NCBI RefSeq assembly: GCF_000719555.1
Contig: NZ_JOGX01000033.1
Span: forward strand, 6,210-70,209
Direction: 5' to 3'
Length of the DNA stretch: 64,000 nt
Source of the DNA: Streptomyces sp. NRRL F-5727
Lineage (GTDB): Bacteria > Actinomycetota > Actinomycetes > Streptomycetales > Streptomycetaceae
In this document: piece by piece, positions 55,394 through 63,765 of the stretch
How positions within the stretch are numbered: position 1 is the stretch's first letter
Layout of the letters: every line of letters starts with the position of its first letter
Program-made: the position numbers and the translations under genes
The notes under the pieces: generated by a model
What the model was told of the DNA's origin: nothing
Databases searched by the model: none
The model's input: the letters and a program-made list of their open reading frames with translations, nothing else

Positions 55394-56743
55394 ATGACCA
55401 CCGACACCGCCGCGGGCGCACGCACGGTCCAGATCTTCCAGGTCTCCACCCTCTACGGCGCCGCGACCGTCGCCGCCGCGATCGACGCCGGACTGTACGG
55501 CGCCCCCGGCGACGCCCGCCGCCTGCTGCTCCTCTCGCACAACGCCGAGATCCCGGAGACCGCGCTCCGCCTGGAGACCATGACCGGCTACCCGCGGATC
55601 GCCGCCCGCTTCGACGGCGTCCTCGACTGGAACGAGACGATCCACCCGTACCACCCGGCCGCCTGGGCCCCCCGCCCCGAGGAGGCCCCGCTCTGGCAGC
55701 GCGTGCTCCGCACCGCCTGGGACCTCGGCACCGCCCGCGTCGAGCTGGTCGTGGAGTCCATCCAGGTCAACCCGGCCAAGGCGCTCGGCGCCTGCTTCCC
55801 GGAGAGCAGCGTGGAGGTGTACGCCGACGGGCTGATGAGCTACGGCCCCACCCGCACCGACGTCGCCCAGTCCCTGGCCTGCCGGATCCGCCGCCTGCTC
55901 CACCTCGACCTGGTGCCGGGCCTGACGCCGATGCTCCTCACCGAGTACGGCACCCCGTCCGAGCTCGTCCCCGACGACGCCTTCCGCGCGGTCCTCGCCG
56001 AGATCGCCGCCGACGCCGGCGACGACCCGGCGGTCGCCGCCGCCGTCGCCGCCCGGCCGACCGCGCTGCTCCTCGGCCAGTACCTCGCCGCGCTCGGCCT
56101 CCTCACCGTCGAGGAGGAGGAGGAACTGCACGTGCGGATGGTCCGCGGCGCCGCCGCCCTCGGCCACCGCAGCATCGTCTTCAAGCCGCACCCCACCGCG
56201 CCGGCCGCCTACTCGACGGTGCTCCGCGAGGCGGCCGAGGAGGCCGGCGTCCGGCTCACCGTCCTCGACGTGCCGCTGCTCGCCGAGACCTTCTACGAGC
56301 GCTGCGAGCTGGAGCTCGTCGTCGGCTGCTTCTCCACGGCGATGCTCACCGCCGCCGTCTACTACGGGGTGCCGATCGCCCGGGTCGGCACCGAGGAGCT
56401 GCTGGAACGGCTGACCCCCTTCGAGAACAGCAACCGGATCCCGCTCACCGTGGTCGACCACCTCGTCCCCGACCTGGAGGGCGGCGCGGACCCGGCCGTG
56501 CCCGGCCCGGCACCGGACTCGCTCGCCCCGCTGGTCCGGGCGGTGAGCTTCTGCATGCGGCACAAGGCCCACCCGGGACTGCGGGCGGAGACCGAGATGT
56601 ACCTGGCGGCGCACCACGCCGACCCGGCGGTCGCCCACCACTTCGGCACCGTACGCCTCACCCAGCTGGGCCTCCCGGGCGGCGAGCCCGCCCACGTCGG
56701 CGGTACGCCGCTGCGCCGGGGCCTCGTCCGCGGCCGCCGCTGA
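55394..56743 (+). CDS. Polysialyltransferase-like glycosyltransferase
   Basis: The 449-residue protein resembles the alpha-2,8-polysialyltransferase family: TVQIFQVSTLYGAATVAAA (N-terminal strand), YADGLMSYGP, IVFKPHPTAP (the HP motif that binds the CMP-sugar phosphate), and VVGCFSTAMLTAA (S/T of the second motif). The family adds nonulosonic acids in chains. Its start is 3 bases after the preceding stop. In Streptomyces a role in a wall polymer containing Kdn or another ulosonic acid can be inferred, not shown. Confidence 0.85.
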   Translation: MTTDTAAGARTVQIFQVSTLYGAATVAAAIDAGLYGAPGDARRLLLLSHNAEIPETALRLETMTGYPRIAARFDGVLDWNETIHPYHPAAWAPRPEEAPLWQRVLRTAWDLGTARVELVVESIQVNPAKALGACFPESSVEVYADGLMSYGPTRTDVAQSLACRIRRLLHLDLVPGLTPMLLTEYGTPSELVPDDAFRAVLAEIAADAGDDPAVAAAVAARPTALLLGQYLAALGLLTVEEEEELHVRMVRGAAALGHRSIVFKPHPTAPAAYSTVLREAAEEAGVRLTVLDVPLLAETFYERCELELVVGCFSTAMLTAAVYYGVPIARVGTEELLERLTPFENSNRIPLTVVDHLVPDLEGGADPAVPGPAPDSLAPLVRAVSFCMRHKAHPGLRAETEMYLAAHHADPAVAHHFGTVRLTQLGLPGGEPAHVGGTPLRRGLVRGRR

Positions 56744-56761
56744 CCTCCGGGGGCGGCGCCG

Positions 56762-57535
56762 TCAACGGTCGCGGGACCTCACGAGGGTGAACACCGCGCC
56801 CTCCGGGTCCGCGACCAGGGCGAGCCGCCCGGCCGTGCCGTCCCGGGGCGCCCGCAGCACGTGGCCGCCCAGCTTCTCCACCAGCAGGGCCGCCGCGTCG
56901 GTGTCGGCCACCTCGAAGTACGTCATCCAGTGCGGGCCCCGGTCCCGGGCCAGCCCCTCGCCCACCCCGTGCAGCGAGGCGATCGGGCGCCCGTCCACGA
57001 GCAGGGTGGCGTAGTCGAAGTCGGCCGAGACCACCGGCTCGACCTCGTACCCGAAGACCGTCCGGTAGAACTTGGCGACGGTGGCCGTCTCGTACGTGAG
57101 CAGCTCGTTCCACACGGGGGTCCCGGGCGGTCCCGCGAGCGCGGTGCCGTGGTGGGCCTCCGCCTGCCAGACGCCGAAGACGGCCCCCGCGGGGTCGGCG
57201 CAGATGACCATGCGGCCGGCCTCGCCCGCGTCCAGCGGGCCCACCGCGACCGTGCCGCCGCAGCAGCGGATGGTCTCCGCGGTCTCGTCGGCGTCGTGCG
57301 TGGCCAGATAGGTGGTCCAGGCGATGTCCAGATGCCGGTCGGGGGGCAGCTGACCGATGCCGGCGACCTCCCGGCCGCCCAGCAGCGCCCGTACGTACGG
57401 ACCGAGCTGCTGCGGTCCCGGGACGAACTCCCAGCCGAAGAGTGCCCGGTAGAACTCCTGCGTCGCCTCGATCCCGTGCACCATCAGACTCACCCAGCAG
57501 GGTGTCCCCGGGCTGCGACGAGCCGTCTCGGTCAT
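56762..57535 (-). CDS. Glyoxalase/VOC-fold protein, two domains
   Basis: The 257-residue protein is two VOC repeats of about 120 residues (CWVSLMVHGIEATQEFYRAL, FGWEF, then VWNELLTYETATVAKFYRTV, FGYEV). Each ends with a DPAGAVFGVW or DPEGAVFTLV strand. A metal-site histidine can be seen as HHGTAL. The group often binds hydrophobic drugs or acts as a stress protein; substrate unknown. ATG 57535 has GGAGAGAG upstream. It faces away from the sulfurtransferase gene. Confidence 0.9.
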   Translation of the reverse strand: MTETARRSPGTPCWVSLMVHGIEATQEFYRALFGWEFVPGPQQLGPYVRALLGGREVAGIGQLPPDRHLDIAWTTYLATHDADETAETIRCCGGTVAVGPLDAGEAGRMVICADPAGAVFGVWQAEAHHGTALAGPPGTPVWNELLTYETATVAKFYRTVFGYEVEPVVSADFDYATLLVDGRPIASLHGVGEGLARDRGPHWMTYFEVADTDAAALLVEKLGGHVLRAPRDGTAGRLALVADPEGAVFTLVRSRDR

Positions 57536-57696
57536 CGTCACTCTCTCCTCGGACCTGGTCGTGTGACCGTGCCCCGCCGCCGGGTGGATCCGCCGGGCCG
57601 CGCACGGCGCGCCCCGGTCGCACCCTTCCTGGCGCGATCCTGCGGGAGACGCCGGGTCCGTCCCCGGCGCGGGCATGACTGCGCGAGGATGGCCCC

Positions 57697-58524
57697 ATGA
57701 AGCCCATCATCTCCGCAACCGAACTCGCGAGCGAGTCGGCGGGGCCTCGCCCGCCGGTCCTGCTGGACGTGCGCTGGACCCTCGGGGGCCCGCCCGGCCG
57801 CCCGGCGTACGAGGCAGGGCACCTGCCCGGTGCCGTCTACGTGGACCTCGACACCGAACTGGCCGGACCGCCCGGGGCGGGCGGCCGGCACCCGCTGCCC
57901 GACCCGGAGGCGTTCGGGGCGGCCATGCGCCGGGCGGGCGTCGGCGCCGACCGTCCGGTGGTGGTGTACGACGGCGGGCTCGGCTGGGGCGCCGCCCGGG
58001 CCTGGTGGCTGCTGCGCTGGGCGGGCCACCCGGACGTGCGGGTGCTCGACGGCGGCCTGGCGGGCTGGCCGGGCGAGCTGTCGACGGAGGTGCCGGAGCC
58101 GGAGGCCGGCGACTTCACGCCGAAGCCGGGCGGGCTGCGACTGCTCGACGCGGACGAGGCGGCGGCGCTGGCCCGGTCGGGGCTGCTCCTGGACGCCCGG
58201 GCCGCCGAGCGCTACCGGGGCGACGTGGAGCCGATCGACCGGGTCGGCGGGCACATCCCGGGCGCGCTTTCGGCGCCGACGACGGAGAACGTGGCCGCGG
58301 ACGGCCGCTTCCTCGCGGCCGGCGAGCTGCGCGAGCGGTTCGCCGCGCTGGGCGCGACGGAGGCGGCGGAGGTAGGCGTCTACTGCGGTTCGGGCGTCTC
58401 CGGCGCCCACGAGGTGCTGGCCCTGGAGCTGGCCGGCATCCCGGCGGCGCTGTACGCCGGCTCCTGGTCGGAGTGGTCCTCGGACCCGTCCCGCCCGGTG
58501 GCCACGGGGCCGGACCCGCGCTAG
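57697..58524 (+). CDS. Two-domain sulfurtransferase (rhodanese)
   Basis: The 275-residue protein has two rhodanese domains: an inactive first (GHLPGAVYVDLD, VVVYDGG) and an active second with the sulfur-carrying cysteine in VYCGSGVSGAHEVLAL and the CGSG loop. It moves sulfane sulfur, from thiosulfate or mercaptopyruvate, to acceptors. The protein is cytoplasmic, with normal length. A strong terminator follows. Confidence 0.93.
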   Translation: MKPIISATELASESAGPRPPVLLDVRWTLGGPPGRPAYEAGHLPGAVYVDLDTELAGPPGAGGRHPLPDPEAFGAAMRRAGVGADRPVVVYDGGLGWGAARAWWLLRWAGHPDVRVLDGGLAGWPGELSTEVPEPEAGDFTPKPGGLRLLDADEAAALARSGLLLDARAAERYRGDVEPIDRVGGHIPGALSAPTTENVAADGRFLAAGELRERFAALGATEAAEVGVYCGSGVSGAHEVLALELAGIPAALYAGSWSEWSSDPSRPVATGPDPR

Positions 58525-58530
58525 GACACG

Positions 58531-58564
58531 GCGGGCCCGCACCGGTCGCCCGGTGCGGGCCCGC
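58531..58564. terminator. Bidirectional terminator between sulfurtransferase and sepH
   Basis: A perfect 15-bp stem (GCGGGCCCGCACCGG / CCGGTGCGGGCCCGC) with a TCGC loop, 7 bases after the sulfurtransferase stop and 11 bases beyond the sepH stop. Confidence 0.9.
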
Positions 58565-58575
58565 CGCGGCGTGCG

Positions 58576-59652
58576 TCAGTCCTGCTTCTTCCTGCGGGTC
58601 CCGAAGACGATCTCGTCCCAGCTGGGCACCGCCGCGCGGCGGCCCGGGCGGACGCCGTCGGCCTCCGCCTGCCGGTCGGTGGCGCCGTGCAGCCGGTCGC
58701 GGTGGCCGGAGACGGAGCGGGGCATGAGGACGTCGGCGTAGGCCGCGCCCGCCCCTGCGGAGGCGGCGGGAGCGGGCGGCTCCTCCGCCTCGACCTCGTC
58801 GGACGGCTCGGTGTCGGGCTGCTCGGGGACCACCAGGTCGCCGCGGAAGCTCGGCACCGCCTCCAGGAGGCTGGTGAGCGAGTCCCGCTCCTCCTCCGGC
58901 TCCGCCGCCGACGCGGTCAGCGGCGCCCGGTCGAGCTGCCGGTCCAGGGCCCGGTCGAGCGGCCGGTCCAGGGTGCGGTCCAGCGGCCGGTCCAGGGTGC
59001 GGTCCAGCGGCCGGTCCCGGGGCAGCCGGGCGATCCTCGGGACGAAGGGGAAGCTCGGCTCGGGCGCGGCGGCGAGGGTGTCGTCGGTCTCGCCGATCAG
59101 CGCCCGCGCCTCGTCGTCCACGGCCTGGACGAGCCGGCGCGGCGGGTCGTAGGTCCAGCTGGCGGTGTGCACCTCGCCGGCGACCCGGTAGACGAGCAAC
59201 ACCTCCCAGGTGCCGTCGTCGCGCCGCCAGGAGTCCCACTGCACGGTGTCCTTCTCGGCGCCGCGCAGCAGCAGCCGCTCCTGCACCGCCTCGCCGAGCT
59301 GGGGGCCGCTGTTCTCGCCGGGCCGGCGCACCGGGGTCTTGCGGGCGCGCTCGGCCATGAAGGCGCGCTCGGCGAGCACGGGGCCCTCGAAGCGGCGGAC
59401 GCGGTCGACGGGGATGCCGGCGAGCTGGGCGACCTCCTCCGCGGAGGCACCGGCTCGTATCCGGGCCTGGATGTCGCGGGGGCGGAGGTGGCTCTCGACC
59501 TCGATCTCGATCTGGCCGAGGCGGGCCCGGTCGTTGCGCACGGCGGCCCGCAGCCGCTCGTCGATCGGAAGCGTGTACTCCGTGCTGTCGGCAGCCTTGA
59601 GCACCAGTCGTGTGCCGTCGTTGGAGACGGCCACGACACGCAGTTCGGGCAT
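58576..59652 (-). CDS. sepH: SepH, cell-division regulator of FtsZ
   Basis: SepH binds FtsZ and promotes its assembly in actinobacteria. The 358-residue protein begins MPELRVVAVSNDGTRLVLKA and has the family helix-turn-helix region at about 57-90 (RPRDIQARIRAGASAEEVAQ), a conserved block to about 185, then a long disordered part, and the conserved C-terminal end RAAVPSWDEIVFGTRRKKQD (339-358). Residues 212-243 are a tandem octapeptide repeat not expected in the family. The start is ATG 59652, 29 codons inside the longest frame, with GGGAGG 8 bases before it. Confidence 0.93.
   Translation of the reverse strand: MPELRVVAVSNDGTRLVLKAADSTEYTLPIDERLRAAVRNDRARLGQIEIEVESHLRPRDIQARIRAGASAEEVAQLAGIPVDRVRRFEGPVLAERAFMAERARKTPVRRPGENSGPQLGEAVQERLLLRGAEKDTVQWDSWRRDDGTWEVLLVYRVAGEVHTASWTYDPPRRLVQAVDDEARALIGETDDTLAAAPEPSFPFVPRIARLPRDRPLDRTLDRPLDRTLDRPLDRALDRQLDRAPLTASAAEPEEERDSLTSLLEAVPSFRGDLVVPEQPDTEPSDEVEAEEPPAPAASAGAGAAYADVLMPRSVSGHRDRLHGATDRQAEADGVRPGRRAAVPSWDEIVFGTRRKKQD
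58924..59016 (-). repeat. 24-bp repeat coding for an octapeptide repeat in SepH
   Basis: About four units of 24 bp encode DRPLDRTL-type octapeptides (residues 213-243: DRPLDRTL, DRPLDRTL, DRPLDRAL, DRQLDRAP). The DNA copies are nearly identical in the middle, suggesting recent copy-number change. Confidence 0.88.
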
Positions 59653-59810
59653 GGGGACCTCCCGGGTGGTGCCTGCCGACGTCACGTGCGTCGCTGCTTC
59701 CGCTAGTCGAGTGTGGCCTGCCCGGGTGCAGCCTGCCACTACCTTGCCGAGTTGCCCGGCGTGTCGGGCGTGGACCCCGGTCCGCCGTTATGGCACGGTT
59801 ACCTGTTCAC

Positions 59811-59843
59811 TACCCGGAGTGACTGGGCGTCACACTGGGTAGC
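59811..59843. promoter_or_regulatory. Large imperfect palindrome in the sepH divergent region
   Basis: CTACCCGGAGTGAC (59811-59824) and GTCACACTGGGTAG (59830-59843) match at 12 of 14 positions around TGGGC. It lies 159 bases before sepH and 221 bases before the divergent membrane-protein gene, inside a 411-base intergenic stretch that otherwise shows no gene. A repressor or activator site is likely. Confidence 0.5.
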
Positions 59844-60063
59844 GGTTCCGTTCCCGGGCGCCCCGGAAGGCGTCCGGACCCAGGGTTCGTCAATGTACTC
59901 CATTCGGGCCACTCGGGTGGACCGGCGCGCCGCCCAACTTCTCGGGGTGCGCGGGAGTTGAGCCACCGTCTCCATTCCTCCCGCGTGGCACTCTTCACAG
60001 AACCCCCTGAACCGGAACTATTCACTTCGCTCATTTGTCCCTTCTGGGTGCACGGGGGAACAG

Positions 60064-61062
60064 ATGACCAGGCAGAGGGTGGAGATGCGTCACAGGCAGC
60101 CGGCCGACACGGACGAACCGGAGATACGGGCCCCGGGGCCCGGGAGCGAGCCCCCGGAACCGGGGGGCGAGGCCAGGCGGAAGATCGACCTGAGCGTGCC
60201 TCAGGTGGCCGGCAGCGCCCTCGCGGCGGTGATCGCCGCCAAACTCGCCTCCACCCTCGGCGTCTACGGGACCATCCTCGGCGCCGGTGTGATCAGCGTC
60301 ATCGCCACCTGCGGCGGGCCGCTCTTCCAGCAGCTCTTCAAGCGCACCGGCGAGCAGGTGCGGGACGTGACCACCGCCGCCAGGCCGAAGGCGCGTCAGG
60401 TCCCGGCCGCCCCCTCGCCCTTCCCCGCGGACGACCGCCACACGCTGATGCTCGGCACCGTCCCCGCGGCCGCGGCGCCGCTCCCGTACGACGAGGAGTT
60501 CGGCGCGGCCACCACCCACGGCACCCGGCTGCGCGGCTGGAAGCGCCCGGTGCTGGCCGCCGCGCTCGTCTTCGGCGTCACCATGGGCGGCATCACCGCC
60601 TACGAGCTGGTCTCCGGCGAGGACTTCAGCGGCACCAAGGGCACCACCACCTTCGGCTCGGTGGTCCGCGGCGGCGACGGCGGACAGCGGAACGCCCCCG
60701 AGGAGCGCGAACGGCGGCAGGACCAGAGGGAGGAGCCGCAGGCACCCGCCCCGACCGGCTCCGCCGGCCAGGACGGCACCCGGCAGCCCGCGGACGGGAC
60801 CGGCACGGACGGGGCCACCCCGTCCACCGGCACCACCCCCGACGCCGGCACCGGGACGCCGGACGGCGGCGCCACCACCGCGCCGACCCCGGACCCGACC
60901 GGCTCCGCGGACGGCGGCACGGACCCGACGCGGGAGCCGACCGACCCGGCGACGGAGCCGACAGCCCCCGCCACGCCGTCCGCTCCCACCGAGGCGCCCA
61001 CCACCGGTCCGGCGGTCCCGGACGCCCCCACGGCCCCGTCCGGCGACACCGACGCCGGATGA
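60064..61062 (+). CDS. Membrane protein with long Pro/Thr/Gly-rich extracellular tail
   Basis: No family recognised. The 332-residue protein has a disordered start (1-38), a hydrophobic stretch (about 45-80: AALVGYGTIL-like, VAGSALAAVIAAKLASTLGV), a soluble stretch, a second membrane helix (about 158-178: PVLAAALVFGVTMGGITAYE), and a 150-residue tail rich in Pro, Thr, Gly, Asp and Ala that probably lies outside the cell and in the wall. A GGGGGA stands before the ATG. Such a tail suits a wall-spanning anchor or a regulated ligand. Confidence 0.72.
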   Translation: MTRQRVEMRHRQPADTDEPEIRAPGPGSEPPEPGGEARRKIDLSVPQVAGSALAAVIAAKLASTLGVYGTILGAGVISVIATCGGPLFQQLFKRTGEQVRDVTTAARPKARQVPAAPSPFPADDRHTLMLGTVPAAAAPLPYDEEFGAATTHGTRLRGWKRPVLAAALVFGVTMGGITAYELVSGEDFSGTKGTTTFGSVVRGGDGGQRNAPEERERRQDQREEPQAPAPTGSAGQDGTRQPADGTGTDGATPSTGTTPDAGTGTPDGGATTAPTPDPTGSADGGTDPTREPTDPATEPTAPATPSAPTEAPTTGPAVPDAPTAPSGDTDAG

Positions 61063-61069
61063 GGGCCCC

Positions 61070-62404
61070 TCAGTCGCCCAGCACCCGCCGCAGGTAGTCG
61101 TTGCCGAAGCGGCGGTCCGGGTCGAGCCGGTCGCGCACCGCCGTGAACTCGGCGAAGCGCGGATAGGCGGCCGACAGATAGGCGGCGTCCCGGGTGTGCA
61201 CCTTCCCCCAGTGCGGCCGGCCCCCGTGGGCGGTCATGATGCGCTCCACCGCGGTGAAGTACCCGCGGTGGGGCGTTCCCTTGTAGAGGTGCACGGCGAT
61301 GTAGACCGTCTCCCGGCCGGAGGCCGTGGAGAGCGCGATGTCGTCGGCGGGCGCGGTCCGCACCTCCACCGGGAAGCTCACCTTCAGCGGCGAGCCCTCC
61401 ACCATCGCCTTCAGCTCGCGCAGCGCCGTCGTCGCGGCCTCCCGCGGCAGCGCGTACTCCATCTCCAGGAAGCGGACCCGGCGCGGGGAGGTGAAGACCT
61501 TGTACGGGATGTCGGTGTACGTCCGGGCGGAGAGCGCGCGGCTGGAGATCCGGGCGATGGCCGGGATGGCCGGCGGCACCGCGCGGCCGAGCGAGCAGGC
61601 TGCCTGGAAGACCCCGTTGGAGAGGAACTCGTCCTCGAACCAGCCGCCGAGGCGGGGCAGCGGGGCGGCGGGACCGGCGCTGCGGTTGTTGCGCTTGGTG
61701 TTGCAGTTGTCCGTGTGGGGGAACCAGTAGAACTCGAAGTGCTCGTTCTCCGCGTGCAGCTCGTCGAAGTCGGCCAGCACCCGGTCGAAGCGCATCGGCT
61801 CCTCCCGCGCGGTGAGCAGGAAGACCGGTTCGACGGCGAAGGTGATCGCGGTGACCACGCCCAGCGCACCGAGCCCGATCCGGGCCGCCGCGAAGACCTC
61901 CGGATGCTCCCGCTCGGAGCAGGTCAGCAGGGTCCCGTCGGCCGTCACCAGCTCCAGGGCGCGGATCTGGGCGGCGATGGAGGCGGAGTCGCGGCCGGTG
62001 CCGTGGGTGCCGGTGGAGGTGGCCCCGGCGACGGTCTGCTCCATGATGTCGCCCATGTTCGTGAGCGACAGCCCCTCCCGGGCCAGCGCCACGTTCAGCC
62101 GCTTCAGCGGGGTGCCCGACTCGACCGTCACCGTCATCGCCTCGCGGTCGATCCGGCGGATCCCGGTGAGCAGGTCCGGGCGGATCAGCAGGCCGTCGGT
62201 GGCCGCGATCGAGGTGAAGGAGTGGCCGGTGCCGACCGTCTTCACCCGGAGCCCGTCCTCGGCGGCCCGGCGGATCTCGGCGGCCAGCTCCTCGGCCGAG
62301 GCCGGGGTCGCCTCCCGCGCCGGGCGGGAGACGACGTTCCCCGCCCAGTTACGCCACGGGCTGCCCGTCCCGGCGCTCCCCGGTCCCGCTGTCCTCGTGC
62401 TCAT
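61070..62404 (-). CDS. FAD-linked oxidase of the alditol/gulono-1,4-lactone oxidase family
   Basis: The 444-residue enzyme has a PP-loop FAD-binding domain (about 22-195: TPASAEELAAEIRRA, VGTGHSFT, GATSTGTHGTG) and a C-terminal ALO domain (about 210-440: FWFPHTDNCN-like region, HWGKVHT, DPDRRFGNDYL). The His in VGTGHS is the usual place for covalent flavin attachment in this family. It oxidises a sugar alcohol or aldonolactone with O2. ATG 62404 is supported by GGAGGGG, so the start lies inside the coding end of the MFS gene, a 56-bp overlap in another frame. Confidence 0.9.
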   Translation of the reverse strand: MSTRTAGPGSAGTGSPWRNWAGNVVSRPAREATPASAEELAAEIRRAAEDGLRVKTVGTGHSFTSIAATDGLLIRPDLLTGIRRIDREAMTVTVESGTPLKRLNVALAREGLSLTNMGDIMEQTVAGATSTGTHGTGRDSASIAAQIRALELVTADGTLLTCSEREHPEVFAAARIGLGALGVVTAITFAVEPVFLLTAREEPMRFDRVLADFDELHAENEHFEFYWFPHTDNCNTKRNNRSAGPAAPLPRLGGWFEDEFLSNGVFQAACSLGRAVPPAIPAIARISSRALSARTYTDIPYKVFTSPRRVRFLEMEYALPREAATTALRELKAMVEGSPLKVSFPVEVRTAPADDIALSTASGRETVYIAVHLYKGTPHRGYFTAVERIMTAHGGRPHWGKVHTRDAAYLSAAYPRFAEFTAVRDRLDPDRRFGNDYLRRVLGD

Positions 62405-63605
62405 CTCGCCCCTCCCGGTTCGGCGCCGGCCTGCGCAGCCGGCGGTGGCCGAGCAGGCCCACCACGACCGCGAGCGCGCCCGAGACGACGGGCACCACGT
62501 ACGCCGCCTCCGCCCCCGAGGCGTCGACCACCCAGCCGGCCGCCGAGGAACCGAGCGCCACACCGATCGCGAGGCCGGTGCCGGTCCAGGTCATGCCCTC
62601 GGTGAGCTGGGTGTGCGGTACGTGCTTCTCGACGAGGGCCATCGTGGTCACCATCGTCGGCGCGATGGACAGGCCCGCGACAAAGAGCGCCACGGCCAGC
62701 AACGGCAGGTTCCCGGCCAGTAGGAGGGGGATCATACTCACGGCCATCGCACAGACGCCCAGCAGCCACCGGCGGGACGGCTCGCCCTTGAGGTGCAGCA
62801 GTCCGAAGACCGCGCCGGCCAGGCAGGAGCCCAGCGCGTACACGGCGAGGACCAGGCTGGCGGCGGCCTTCTGGCCCCGCTCCTCGGCGAAGGCCACGGT
62901 CACCACGTCCACCGAACCGAAGATCGCGCCGGTGGCGACGAAGGCCAGGGCGAGGACCTGGAGGCCGGGGGAGCGGAGCGCCGAACCGCCCTTGGCGGCG
63001 GGCTGCGGATGCGGCTCCGGCTCGGTGTCCCGCTGGGCGGTCAGCCAGAAGACGCCGATCGCCAGGAAGACCCCGGCCAGCAGCGGGCCGGCCTCGGGGA
63101 ACCAGGTGGTCGACAGGCCGATGGAGATGATCGGGCCGAAGATGAAGCACACCTCGTCGACGATCGACTCCCACGAGTACGCGGTGTGCAGCGAGCGCGC
63201 GTCGCCCCGGTAGATGCCCGCCCAGCGGGCCCGGGTCATCGCCCCGACGCTCGGCACGACGCCGATCACGGCCGTGAAGGCGAAGAGCGTCCAGTCCGGG
63301 GCCTGCTGCTGCACGCAGAGCAGCAGCCCGGTGGCGGCGGCCAGGGAGATCAGGGTGACGGGGCGGAGCACCCGCCGCTGCCCGTACCGGTCGACCAGGC
63401 GGGAGACCTGGGGGCCGAGCACGGCGGCGGACATCGCGAGCGTCGCGGAGAGGGCGCCGGCGAGCCCGTACCGGCCGGTGACCTGGGAGATCATCGTGAC
63501 GATGCCGATGCCCATCATGGACAGCGGCATCCGGCCGAGGAAGCCGGCCACGGAGAACGACGCGGTACCGGGCGCCGAGAAGATCGCGCGGTAGGGACTG
63601 GGCAA
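62349..63605 (-). CDS. MFS transporter
   Basis: The 418-residue protein has about 12 membrane helices (FLGRMPLSMMGIGIVTMISQ as TM1, then VSRLVDRYGQRRVLR, the motif A loop). A cytoplasmic His/Pro/Glu-rich loop lies at about 195-210. It belongs to a branch of sugar/efflux-type permeases; substrate unknown. The TTG start at 63605 is supported by GGAGAA upstream. The C-terminus overlaps the start of the FAD-oxidase gene by 56 bp, so the two may be translated together and act on the same compound. Confidence 0.88.
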   Translation of the reverse strand: MPSPYRAIFSAPGTASFSVAGFLGRMPLSMMGIGIVTMISQVTGRYGLAGALSATLAMSAAVLGPQVSRLVDRYGQRRVLRPVTLISLAAATGLLLCVQQQAPDWTLFAFTAVIGVVPSVGAMTRARWAGIYRGDARSLHTAYSWESIVDEVCFIFGPIISIGLSTTWFPEAGPLLAGVFLAIGVFWLTAQRDTEPEPHPQPAAKGGSALRSPGLQVLALAFVATGAIFGSVDVVTVAFAEERGQKAAASLVLAVYALGSCLAGAVFGLLHLKGEPSRRWLLGVCAMAVSMIPLLLAGNLPLLAVALFVAGLSIAPTMVTTMALVEKHVPHTQLTEGMTWTGTGLAIGVALGSSAAGWVVDASGAEAAYVVPVVSGALAVVVGLLGHRRLRRPAPNREGRDEHEDSGTGERRDGQPVA

Positions 63606-63765
63606 GGTGTTCTCCGGCTCTGCGACGCGGCGCGCCGCCCGTTCGTCACGGTCAACACGTGTAATTGACGTCTAAAGCCTAAGGGTTCGAAGCCGTCGGG
63701 TCATCCCCGTATTTCCGGACGGGCCGCGCCCCGGGCCGGCGCCGCCGGGTGGGAGGATCGGTGCC

